In this document: piece by piece, positions 5,713 through 11,788 of the stretch
How positions within the stretch are numbered: position 1 is the stretch's first letter
How the letters are laid out: each line of letters begins with the position of its first letter
NCBI GenBank assembly: GCA_964540925.1
Contig: CAZIOR010000020.1
Span: forward strand, 1-11,788
From: CAZFRF01 sp964540925
GTDB lineage: Bacteria > Patescibacteriota > Microgenomatia > Levybacterales > UBA12049
DNA length: 11,788 nucleotides
Direction of reading: 5' to 3'
Notes under the pieces: model-generated
Database searches by the model: none
The model's input: only the letters and a program-made list of their open reading frames with translations
Told to the model about the DNA's origin: nothing
Translations under genes and position numbers: made by a program

Positions 5713-5785
5713 GGTGGATGTAGCTCAGCAGCAGAGCGTCTGGTTGTGGTCCAGAAGGTGGCGGGGGCGGCACCCGTCTTCCACC
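5713..5785 (+). tRNA. tRNA-His (anticodon GTG) with non-canonical D- and T-loops
   Basis: G-1 (5713) faces C73 (5785), the histidine identity pair. The acceptor 5714-5720/5778-5784 pairs except for a T6-T67 mismatch. The D-stem GCTC/GAGC is intact, and the anticodon stem TCTGG/CCAGA holds TTGTGGT, giving anticodon GTG. The T-stem GCGGG/CCCGT is intact with one G-T pair. The seven-base T-loop (5766-5772) is GGCGGCA instead of a TTCRANY-type loop. The D-loop (5727-5733) is AGCAGCA, without the GG doublet. By alignment to a normal bacterial tRNA-His, G18 becomes A and T54, T55 and A58 all become G, while G19 and C56 are kept. The other five tRNAs here have normal loops. It may be a functional variant, a tRNA used outside translation, or a decaying copy. 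Confidence 0.8.
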
Positions 5786-5832
5786 CATATAAAATATAGT
5801 TAAAAGCCACATTTTTAGAATAATCCCTTTGA

Positions 5833-5838
5833 TATAAT
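5833..5838 (+). promoter_or_regulatory. -10 box of a leaderless YdeI-family gene
   Basis: TATAAT is followed by seven bases and then the ATG at 5846, the same geometry as the HD-domain gene at 2165-2178. No Shine-Dalgarno sequence or strong -35 is visible. Confidence 0.6.
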
Positions 5839-5845
5839 AAGTTTA

Positions 5846-6388
5846 ATGATTTCTTTCAAAACCAAACTTTATAAAATTAAAGATTGGACAATTTTAAGAC
5901 TCCCTGAAGAAGCATCTTCCCAACTTCCCTCTCGCGGCATGATTATGGTAAAAGGAACGCTTAATGGTATTTCATTTAAAACTCTACTTGAGCCAGATGG
6001 AAAATATGGAGCAGGAATAAAACCAAGTCATTGGTTTAGACCAGATGATAAATTACTAAATAATGCTAAAGTTAGCGCAGGAAGCGTAGTACAAGTTGAA
6101 CTTGAGTCAACTAAAGAATGGATTGATCCAGAAGTACCAGAAGATATTCAGAAAGCACTTTCCTCTTCTTCAAATGCAAAAGACCTCTGGAAGGATATTA
6201 CGCCGCTTGCAAGATGGGATTGGATTCGTTGGGTAAGAGCCGTTAAAACAGAGGAAACAAGAAAGAAGCATTTAGATGTAATGCTTGATAAGCTAAATAA
6301 AGGCATGAGAAGACCCTGTTGTTTTAATCGAAACTTATGCAGCGAACCATATGTTTCACATAACTGGGCATTAATTGCGATAAGTTAA
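5846..6388 (+). CDS. YdeI/OmdA-like protein with DUF1905 domain
   Basis: 180 residues, soluble. The N-terminal half (about 1-90) is a DUF1905 beta-barrel-like domain with SRGMIMVKGTLNG and a later KVSAGSVVQVELEST strand. The second half has the YdeI/OmpD-associated pattern: VPEDIQKAL at 98-106, DLWKDITPLARWDWIRWV at 113-130, then a basic helix with ETRKKHLDVMLDKLNKG. Three cysteines cluster near the end (158, 159, 165). Members are often labelled bacteriocin-protection or OmpD-associated proteins, but their biochemical role is unclear. The ATG is supported by TATAAT seven bases upstream. An MFS transporter gene starts four bases after the stop, so the two are probably one operon. Confidence 0.82.
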   Translation: MISFKTKLYKIKDWTILRLPEEASSQLPSRGMIMVKGTLNGISFKTLLEPDGKYGAGIKPSHWFRPDDKLLNNAKVSAGSVVQVELESTKEWIDPEVPEDIQKALSSSSNAKDLWKDITPLARWDWIRWVRAVKTEETRKKHLDVMLDKLNKGMRRPCCFNRNLCSEPYVSHNWALIAIS

Positions 6389-6392
6389 TTTA

Positions 6393-7628
6393 ATGAATAA
6401 TATTTTTACGATTAAGCGAATTTATCTTTTACTTATTTTAGGAAATACTTTGGCAGCGTCATTTATTTGGGGAATAAATACTATCTTTTTACTTAATGCA
6501 GGACTTAGTAATTTTCAGGCATTTTTAGCAAATGCATTTTTCTCCTTAGGGCAAGTTTTATTTGAAATTCCAACTGGTGTTGTTGCTGATATGTTTGGCA
6601 GAAGAATTTCGTACATGTTAGGTACAATTACATTAGCTGCATCAACCCTTTTATATTTATGGATGTGGCAGATTCATGGTCCTTTTTGGGCTTGGGCACT
6701 TTCTTCTATGTTGCTAGGTCTTGGTTTTACATTTTTTTCTGGAGCTCTTGAGGCTTGGTTAGTTGATGCATTAAAAGCAACAAAGTATAAAGGAAGTTTA
6801 GAAAATGTTTTTGCAGATGGACAAGTTGTTGGTGGGGCTGCAATGCTAGTTGGTTCATTTGTAGGTGGAGTTATTGCTCAATTTACAAATCTTGGTGTTC
6901 CGTATATTTTAAGAGCAGCTGTATTAATCCTTAATTTTCTAACAGCATTTTGGTTAATGAAGGATTTAGGATTTAAGAAGAAAAAGACTAGTCAAATGTC
7001 ATATGAGATTAAAGGAATTTTCCTTAATTCAATTGAAAATGGATTTAAAAATCCTCCAGTTCGCTGGATGATGATCACTTCCCCTCTTATTACAGGAGTA
7101 AGTTTTTATGTTTTTTATGCACTTCAACCTTTCTTATTAAAACTTTATGGAGATGAAAAAGCCTATACAATTGCAGGGCTCGTTGCAATGCTTGCAGCAC
7201 TTGCTCAGATTTGTGGTGGAATTTTTGCTTTGAAAATTAGAAGCTTTTTCAAAAAAAGAACAACAGCTATGTTTACAGGTATTTTAATTGCTTCTATGTT
7301 ACTCGTATTGGTTTCATTCTCTGCTAATTTCTGGGTAGCACTTGTCTTAATTTTCTTATGGGGTCTTATTTTCGCTGCCATTTCTCCAATTAGACAGGCA
7401 TATATTAATGCGATAATTCCATCAGAACAAAGAGCAACTATTTTGTCATTTGATTCCTTGATGGGTTCCTTGGGCGGTGTATTTATTCAACCAACATTAG
7501 GTAGAGTTGCTGATTTATCAGGTTATGCTGGTTCATATTTTGTTTCAGCTATTTTTCAAGCCCTAGCACTTCCGTTTATATTTTTATCAAAAAGAACAAA
7601 AGTTAAAGCTGATAATATAGAAAATTAG
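6393..7628 (+). CDS. Major facilitator superfamily transporter
   Basis: 411 residues with about 12 membrane spans in two six-helix halves joined by a basic cytoplasmic loop (FKKKKTSQMS, about 194-203). MFS motif A lies between spans two and three: GVVADMFGRR at 62-71, with Asp66, Gly69, Arg70 and Arg71. A degenerate copy, ending in RSFFKKRTT, sits at the matching place in the second half. Length and topology fit drug:H+ antiporter-like or general MFS exporters; the substrate cannot be told. It starts four bases after the YdeI-like gene, with no Shine-Dalgarno sequence and no separate promoter, so translation probably depends on the upstream gene. It is followed by a fresh promoter for the next gene. 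Confidence 0.9.
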   Translation: MNNIFTIKRIYLLLILGNTLAASFIWGINTIFLLNAGLSNFQAFLANAFFSLGQVLFEIPTGVVADMFGRRISYMLGTITLAASTLLYLWMWQIHGPFWAWALSSMLLGLGFTFFSGALEAWLVDALKATKYKGSLENVFADGQVVGGAAMLVGSFVGGVIAQFTNLGVPYILRAAVLILNFLTAFWLMKDLGFKKKKTSQMSYEIKGIFLNSIENGFKNPPVRWMMITSPLITGVSFYVFYALQPFLLKLYGDEKAYTIAGLVAMLAALAQICGGIFALKIRSFFKKRTTAMFTGILIASMLLVLVSFSANFWVALVLIFLWGLIFAAISPIRQAYINAIIPSEQRATILSFDSLMGSLGGVFIQPTLGRVADLSGYAGSYFVSAIFQALALPFIFLSKRTKVKADNIEN

Positions 7629-7630
7629 TA

Positions 7631-7659
7631 TTGACAATTAACTGAATAAATTGCAAAAT
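7631..7659 (+). promoter_or_regulatory. Promoter of the 286-residue unknown gene
   Basis: A perfect TTGACA (7631-7636) stands 17 bases before CAAAAT (7654-7659), predicting a start near 7666 and a leader of about 18 bases. It is the only consensus -35 noticed in the window, and this gene does not share the start-adjacent -10 of several others. Confidence 0.55.
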
Positions 7660-7683
7660 ACAACGATTACTGCCCCTTAAATT

Positions 7684-8544
7684 ATGGCTCGTACAAAAGT
7701 AGAATATTCTTTTCCTTTAAGATTTTGGCAACAAACCCCAGATTTTGACGCGCAGTATAATGCTGCAGAAGAACGTTTTCTTGCATTAAACCAAGAATTG
7801 GCAAAAAGACACATGGGTCGAGTTGATGTAGATTTTTTAACCTTTACCGTTAATGGGATTCCAGTTGTGCAAAAATTTTCAGATGTTGATTGGCAGGAAG
7901 CGCAGTACACAAGATCTGGTGCAGATGCACTAGAACTGGCTAAAGAAAGAGGATCTAGAGGTCAATACTCAGCAGAAGACTTAGAAGCATTTTTACAAGG
8001 AGAAGGTCCAGTTGTGTTTAGCGAAATGGGTAGATTAGGCTTTAGACGGGCAAAAAATGATGCTGATAAGTGGGTAAGAGTTAAAAGAGGTGAAAAGCCT
8101 GATAGATCTGAGGATTATGCCCATTGGGACACATTACATGGCGTTGATACAGAAATAGTAACAGGAGAGGAAGCTGATAGATTACGAGGATTAATGCCAG
8201 CAGGGAATGTTTCGACAAAACCTGGTGAAACATATACCGCTGAAGTTGGAAGACAAGGACTTATTTATGTAGCTAAAGATGTTAATCTATTCCCTACTAG
8301 ACCAGGACAATTTTTAGAAGAAATGTTTTATGCAGGTCATATAGATAGGCATCAAGAAGGATTTGATCTATCAGCAAGAAATGTAGTTCTTCCAAGTAGT
8401 CAAGCAAAAGATTTAAGACTTGTTCATATAACTGCACAAAAACCAGATCAATCAACTCAAGATTTTGCTTGGCCCGTAAGTACTTATCCAAGTATATTGT
8501 CTGATTTAGCTTATAATTTAAGAAGAAAAGTTACAGGAAGATAA
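7684..8544 (+). CDS. Unrecognised soluble protein, 286 residues
   Basis: I do not recognise a family. There is no signal peptide or membrane span and there are no cysteines. Acidic and aromatic residues are plentiful (RFWQQTPDFDAQYN near the start, SEDYAHWDTLHGVDTEIV near 140-158). Gly-Arg-Xaa turns recur, and the sequence suggests alternating beta strands and short helices (EVGRQGLIYVAKDVNLFP, about 185-202). Arg outnumbers Lys about 24 to 13, whereas neighbouring soluble proteins are strongly Lys-rich (the HAD protein has only four Arg). So either the sequence is under strong constraint or its origin differs. It has its own promoter with a consensus -35 and ends five bases from the convergent rarA stop. 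The long intact frame and own promoter argue that it is real. Confidence 0.8.
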   Translation: MARTKVEYSFPLRFWQQTPDFDAQYNAAEERFLALNQELAKRHMGRVDVDFLTFTVNGIPVVQKFSDVDWQEAQYTRSGADALELAKERGSRGQYSAEDLEAFLQGEGPVVFSEMGRLGFRRAKNDADKWVRVKRGEKPDRSEDYAHWDTLHGVDTEIVTGEEADRLRGLMPAGNVSTKPGETYTAEVGRQGLIYVAKDVNLFPTRPGQFLEEMFYAGHIDRHQEGFDLSARNVVLPSSQAKDLRLVHITAQKPDQSTQDFAWPVSTYPSILSDLAYNLRRKVTGR

Positions 8545-8549
8545 ATTTA

Positions 8550-9752
8550 TTATTTTTCTAAAAATTTTCTACCAGCTAATTTTTTAGGTAAAAAAGATAA
8601 TTTTTCCTTTGGACCTACATATTTTTCTCCCCAAGTATAATTTTTTCCATAACCAAGTGATTTCATAAACTTAGTTGGTGCGTTTCTTAAATGTAATGGT
8701 ACTGGTTCATTAGGAAATTCATAAACCGCTTCTTTTGCCTTTCCCAAGGCATTAGTTGTTGCTCTGGATTTAGGAGCAAGCGCAAGATATGTCACAACAT
8801 AGGCTAAAATAAGCTGTGCCTCAGGCATACCTACTTTATTGACTGCTTCAAACGCTTCATCGGCTTGAATTAGCGCTCCTCTATCAGCTAGGCCAATATC
8901 TTCAACAGCAAAAATAATCATTCTTCTTGCAATAAATTTTGGGTCTTCTCCGTTTTCAAGCATTCTTGCAAGATAATATAAGGACGCATCAGGATCACTT
9001 CCCCGCATAGATTTAATAAATGCAGAAATAATGTTGTAATGTTCCTCTGCTTTTTTGTCATAAAGTCCTGCAGATTTTGTTTGAAAAATATCTTGAATAA
9101 TTTTGGGAGTTATTTTTTTATCCTTATATGACGTTGCTGCAATTTCTAAAGCATTTAGCATAATTCTTGCATCTCCGCCTGAAAGTCTTATTAATAGTTC
9201 TTTAGCATTTTTATCTATGGCCTTTTTAAGACTGCCTAAGCCTTTACTCTTGTCTTTTAAAGCCCGAGTTATGATTAGCTCTAGTTCTTCTGGTTCCAAG
9301 GCTTTTAAAACTAAAATTCTACTCCTAGATAGTAATGCCGAGATTACTTCAAAGGAAGGATTTTCGGTGGTTGCACCTATTAAATTAATAGTTCCGTTTT
9401 CAACATATGGCAGAAGTGAATCTTGTTGTGATTTATTCCAACGATGTATTTCATCAATAAATAAAATTGTTCTAATATTTCGTTTAAGATTTTCTTTAGC
9501 AATCTCAATTATTTTATGTAAATCAGCTTTTCCTGATTCAACGGCTGATAAATGATGAAAATCAGCATTAATCTCTGAGGCAATTATATTTGCAAGCGTT
9601 GTTTTGCCGCTACCTGGAGGTCCCCAGAAAATTAAAGAAAAAGTTAAATTAGACTTAATAATTTTTTTAATCAGTGCAGTATCAGAGGTTAAATGCTTTT
9701 GACCTATGAATTCAGAAAAGTTAATTGGTCTTAAAGTAAAGGCTAAGTTCAC
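8550..9752 (-). CDS. rarA: Replication-associated recombination protein A (MgsA/RarA AAA+ ATPase)
   Basis: A 400-residue AAA+ ATPase of the clamp-loader-related RarA/MgsA/WRNIP1 family, which acts on stalled replication forks with single-strand binding protein and the replisome. Visible are the family opening LRPINFSEFIGQKHL, Walker A GPPGSGKT at 44-51, Walker B ILFIDEIHR at 96-104, sensor 1 GATTENPSF at 126-134, and the SRSR arginine-finger region at 142-145. The C-terminal tetramerisation/MgsA region includes MRGSDPDASLYYLARML and IFAVEDIGLAD. Length is close to the usual 420-450. The GTG start at 9752 is supported by TAAAAT six bases upstream, suggesting a leaderless message. It converges on the unknown 286-residue gene with a five-base gap and is divergent from the small transcript at 9784. 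Confidence 0.95.
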   Translation of the reverse strand: MNLAFTLRPINFSEFIGQKHLTSDTALIKKIIKSNLTFSLIFWGPPGSGKTTLANIIASEINADFHHLSAVESGKADLHKIIEIAKENLKRNIRTILFIDEIHRWNKSQQDSLLPYVENGTINLIGATTENPSFEVISALLSRSRILVLKALEPEELELIITRALKDKSKGLGSLKKAIDKNAKELLIRLSGGDARIMLNALEIAATSYKDKKITPKIIQDIFQTKSAGLYDKKAEEHYNIISAFIKSMRGSDPDASLYYLARMLENGEDPKFIARRMIIFAVEDIGLADRGALIQADEAFEAVNKVGMPEAQLILAYVVTYLALAPKSRATTNALGKAKEAVYEFPNEPVPLHLRNAPTKFMKSLGYGKNYTWGEKYVGPKEKLSFLPKKLAGRKFLEK

Positions 9753-9758
9753 AACGCC

Positions 9759-9764
9759 ATTTTA
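9759..9764 (-). promoter_or_regulatory. -10 box of leaderless rarA
   Basis: On the minus strand TAAAAT is followed by six bases and then the GTG start of rarA. There is no Shine-Dalgarno sequence. The arrangement is the same as for the DUF475 gene. Confidence 0.5.
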
Positions 9765-9783
9765 GCACTTTAAATAAGTGTTG

Positions 9784-9789
9784 TATAAT
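9784..9789 (+). promoter_or_regulatory. -10 box of a small plus-strand transcript
   Basis: A perfect TATAAT directs a start near 9796, divergent from rarA by about 20 bases (-10 to -10). No annotated long gene lies downstream on this strand; only the short frame 9792-9905 does. No good -35 is seen. Confidence 0.4.
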
Positions 9790-9791
9790 CT

Positions 9792-9905
9792 GTGCATGCC
9801 AGAGCTATAGTAACTCCAAGAAGTGGAATGATTAAGCAAATAGGATCTGAAAAAGGATTTGGTAAGCTAAGTAGATCGCAAAACCCTAGAATTAAATTAA
9901 CTTAA
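9792..9905 (+). CDS. Candidate small basic ORF (37 codons), or a small RNA
   Basis: From GTG at 9792 an open frame runs 37 codons to TAA at 9905, overlapping the HAD stop region on the other strand by nine bases. The peptide is strongly basic, with four Arg, four Lys and only one acidic residue, and includes PRSGMIKQIGSEKGFGK. A TATAAT ends two bases before the GTG, which is too close for that start; an in-frame ATG at residue 13 (9828) would give 25 residues. The ATG at 9796, at the predicted transcript start, is out of frame and meets a stop after four codons. I recognise no family. The short space could equally encode a small RNA or only the rarA/HAD spacer. Confidence 0.25.
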   Translation: MHARAIVTPRSGMIKQIGSEKGFGKLSRSQNPRIKLT

Positions 9906-10700
9906 GTACTCGAGAGTTCCCTCATCGTATTTTTTATTTGTAATTGTAATTTTAAATCCATAATTATTAATGTTAATTTCTTTTTCTCCAGTAAATATAA
10001 ATTCGACACTGTACCCTTCTTTATATAAATGTTCTGCCATATCTAAATCGGAAAGACTATCTCCGAAAGTAATAAACCTGTCTTTAGAGTGTCCATTTTT
10101 ACTTAACCAGGAAAGAATTTTTGACGCTCCAAAATCTTTACCAACAAAACGGTTTTCAATATCAGTATCAATAGTTGTTGGTGTAAATTTAATTTTCCCA
10201 TCTTTATCTAAATCTTTTAAAATCTTTGCAATCTCTAAGTCAAGCAATGGATGAATTTCATTAAATCTATCTAAAGTTATATCTTTCATTTCTACTGTAA
10301 TCATGGTTAGCTTTTCTTCATCGTAAAAAACCTCATTAGGAAATTTATCTTGAATCATTTTTTTGATAGCTTGTTTAATATCGTCAGAAATATTAATGTC
10401 TGGGTCAACAAATATTTCTTCATTCCCAGATTCGTCAAAAGTTAAGATTACCCCACCTTTTTCGCAAACTGCAATCAAGTTTTTTAATAAAGATTTGTCT
10501 GGTATTTCTGTTTCAATTGGAGAAAGTATGGCTTTTTTTACCCAGGATAACGGTCTTCCTGTGTTTAAGGCTACGGGTTCATTTTTCTCAAGGAGTTTAA
10601 TTAAGAATTGAAGTATTTGTGGATTTTCGATTGCATGAGTTTTTATGGACACCAAAACTCCATCGATATCAAAAATATATGCCTCACTAGATTTGTCCAT
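9897..10700 (-). CDS. HAD-superfamily hydrolase (Cof/sucrose-phosphatase-like, subfamily IIB)
   Basis: A 267-residue soluble phosphatase-like protein with all four HAD motifs. Motif I is IFDIDGVL, with nucleophile Asp11 and acid/base Asp13. Motif II is NTGRP at 46-50 (Thr47). Motif III is Lys188 in FVGKDFGASKIL. Motif IV is FGDSLSDLDMA at 212-222 (Asp214, Asp218). A cap-like insert of about 100 residues lies between motifs II and III, as in the Cof/SPP/mannosyl-phosphoglycerate phosphatase groups. The substrate is probably a sugar phosphate or similar metabolite, but this cannot be fixed. It starts eight bases after the typA stop on the same strand, so the two are probably co-transcribed. No Shine-Dalgarno sequence is seen. 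The TAA stop overlaps the end of the small plus-strand frame. Confidence 0.88.
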   Translation of the reverse strand: MDKSSEAYIFDIDGVLVSIKTHAIENPQILQFLIKLLEKNEPVALNTGRPLSWVKKAILSPIETEIPDKSLLKNLIAVCEKGGVILTFDESGNEEIFVDPDINISDDIKQAIKKMIQDKFPNEVFYDEEKLTMITVEMKDITLDRFNEIHPLLDLEIAKILKDLDKDGKIKFTPTTIDTDIENRFVGKDFGASKILSWLSKNGHSKDRFITFGDSLSDLDMAEHLYKEGYSVEFIFTGEKEININNYGFKITITNKKYDEGTLEYLS

Positions 10701-10708
10701 AAGTTATG

Positions 10709-11788
10709 TTATCTAGAATTTCTAACTCTTTCAAGTTTAGTTAGATATTTTTTTCTAAGTCTTAAATTTTGTGGTGTTACTTCAAGTACTTCATCATCTT
10801 CTAAAAAGTCCAAACATTGCTCAAGACTCATGATGGTTGCAGGAGTTAATGCTCCTAAATTAACATCAGACGTTGAAGCTCTCATATTAGTTTGCTTTTT
10901 TTCCTTAGTAACATTAATTTCAATATCGTCAAATCTGGTATTTTCACCAACAATCATTCCTTCATAAACTTTTGTTCCTGGTTCAATAAAAGTGATACCT
11001 CTTTCTTGAGCGTTATTTAATCCATAGTGAAGTGCTGTTCCGCCTTCTGAAGCAATTAAAACTCCATTTCTAAGTTTAGCTATTGGTGGTGTTAGTGGTT
11101 CAAAATCTGCGAATTGAGAATTAATAACAGCCGTGCCTTTAGTAGAAGTAAGCAGTGAACTTCTAATACCAAGTAAGTTTTTAGATGGTATTGTATATTC
11201 TAGTCTGGTATTGCCTTTCCCGTCTGCTTGTAGATTGCTCATTTGTCCTTTTCTTGCTCCCATTTCGGAAGTAATGGCTCCAACAAATTCATCAGCTACG
11301 TCAATTGTAACGTCTTCAAATGGTTCAAGGGTTTGTCCGTCAACTACTTTAGTAATAACTTCAGGTTTACCAACTTGGAATTCATAACCCTCTCGTCTTA
11401 GTGTTTCAATCAGAATTGATAAATGCAGTTCTCCTCTACCAGATAAAATAAACTTTTCGCCAACTTGCTCCATTCTTAAAGAAATATTAGTTTCGAGTTC
11501 TTTAACGAGTCTTTCATGGAGTTGTCTTGAGTTTGTAAACTTACCTTCTTTACCAGCAAATGGAGAGGTGTTAGCAGAAAGTGTTATTTTAATAGTTGGT
11601 TCTTCAACTGTAATTCTAGGCAAAGCTTCTGGGTTTTTTGCATCACAAACCGTATCGCCAATATTAGCATTGGCAATACCTGTAATATCAACAACGTCTC
11701 CAGCAACAGCTTGCTCTACTTCAATTTTCTTTAAACCATGAGAAACCCTAATACTATCTGCTTTACCTGTGATTTTCGTGTCATTTTC
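10709..11788 (-). CDS. typA: Ribosome-associated translational GTPase TypA/BipA, C-terminal part (runs off window)
   Basis: 359 residues up to the window edge; the full protein is usually about 610, so the GTPase domain is outside. The frame reads through 11623-11788 without a stop, including VAGDVVDITG and ANIGDTVCD just before PEALPRITVEEPT, so starts near 11623 are internal. Hallmarks are SPFAGKEGKF, ELETNISLR, SGRGELHLSILIETLRREGYEF (domain III), the EF-G-like domain V with EPFEDVTIDV and MGARKGQM, and the TypA-specific C-terminal domain ending in TPQNLRLRKKYL. TypA/BipA binds the ribosome near the EF-G site and is needed for growth under stress or cold and for subunit assembly. The HAD gene follows after eight bases. 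Confidence 0.96.
   Translation of the reverse strand, partial: ENDTKITGKADSIRVSHGLKKIEVEQAVAGDVVDITGIANANIGDTVCDAKNPEALPRITVEEPTIKITLSANTSPFAGKEGKFTNSRQLHERLVKELETNISLRMEQVGEKFILSGRGELHLSILIETLRREGYEFQVGKPEVITKVVDGQTLEPFEDVTIDVADEFVGAITSEMGARKGQMSNLQADGKGNTRLEYTIPSKNLLGIRSSLLTSTKGTAVINSQFADFEPLTPPIAKLRNGVLIASEGGTALHYGLNNAQERGITFIEPGTKVYEGMIVGENTRFDDIEINVTKEKKQTNMRASTSDVNLGALTPATIMSLEQCLDFLEDDEVLEVTPQNLRLRKKYLTKLERVRNSR

Noticed and set aside
5761..5785. Insertion or mobile element within the tRNA-His T-arm
   Set aside because: The T-arm has the same length as a canonical one, so the change is substitution within the loop, not an insertion.
5549..5812. 87-residue minus-strand open frame across the two tRNA genes
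   Set aside because: It runs antisense through tRNA-Arg and tRNA-His and the end of the DUF475 gene. Its GNRTPNLVLRTHSLYPLSYR-like stretch is a common artefact translated from antisense tRNA.
9103..9555. 150-residue plus-strand frame inside rarA
   Set aside because: It is antisense to the conserved AAA+ core of RarA and has no start signal; its Ser/Leu-rich composition is typical of a reverse-complement shadow.
1..11788. CRISPR array, insertion sequence, prophage or integrase site
   Set aside because: No direct-repeat arrays, transposase or integrase frames, or repeated tRNA 3' ends were seen.

Overview
The window is AT-rich, gene-dense bacterial DNA. It holds 13 protein genes (three incomplete at a gap or at the window edge), six tRNA genes, one candidate small ORF and one 100-N scaffold gap. 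Many intergenic spaces are under 70 bases, neighbouring genes overlap end to end, and almost no start has a Shine-Dalgarno sequence. Instead, -10 boxes sit 6-7 bases before several start codons. With the stand-alone riboflavin kinase, the DUF475/TerC-like proteins and Lys/Ile-rich proteins, this suggests a Patescibacteria/CPR lineage, perhaps Microgenomates-like. That placement is inference; there is no rRNA here to settle it. The code looks standard, with TAA, TAG and TGA all used as stops.

Layout. 1-1111: tRNA-Gln(TTG) and the C-terminal part of a GT39-like membrane glycosyltransferase, both on the minus strand, running into an N gap (1112-1211). 1212-1868: an S11 D-Ala-D-Ala carboxypeptidase fragment whose catalytic serine codon is lost in the gap. 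1876-2138: a promoter, a structured leader, tRNA-Leu(TAA) and tRNA-Pro(TGG). 2178-3665: an HD-domain nucleotidase-like gene that overlaps tail-to-tail with a coupled pair, a DNPH1-like nucleotide N-hydrolase and a riboflavin kinase. 3709-3779: tRNA-Gly(TCC). 3779-5606: two divergent polytopic membrane proteins, a probable TerC-like protein and a clear DUF475 protein. 5636-5787: tRNA-Arg(TCT) and a very unusual tRNA-His(GTG). 5846-7628: a YdeI/DUF1905 protein and an MFS transporter, probably one operon. 7684-8544: an unrecognised 286-residue soluble protein. 8550-9752: RarA. 9784-9905: a promoter and a candidate 37-codon ORF. 9897-11788: typA (3' part) followed by a HAD phosphatase gene.

The genes are mainly housekeeping and are not one pathway. 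Three small enzymes around 2178-3665 fit nucleotide and cofactor maintenance, the 3.8-5.6 kb pair fits ion transport, and RarA and TypA serve replication-fork and ribosome/stress functions. The most unusual signal is tRNA-His. Six of its seven T-loop bases differ from a canonical loop and D-loop G18 is also changed, while the anticodon arm, T-stem, G-1:C73 pair and the potential G19-C56 contact are kept.
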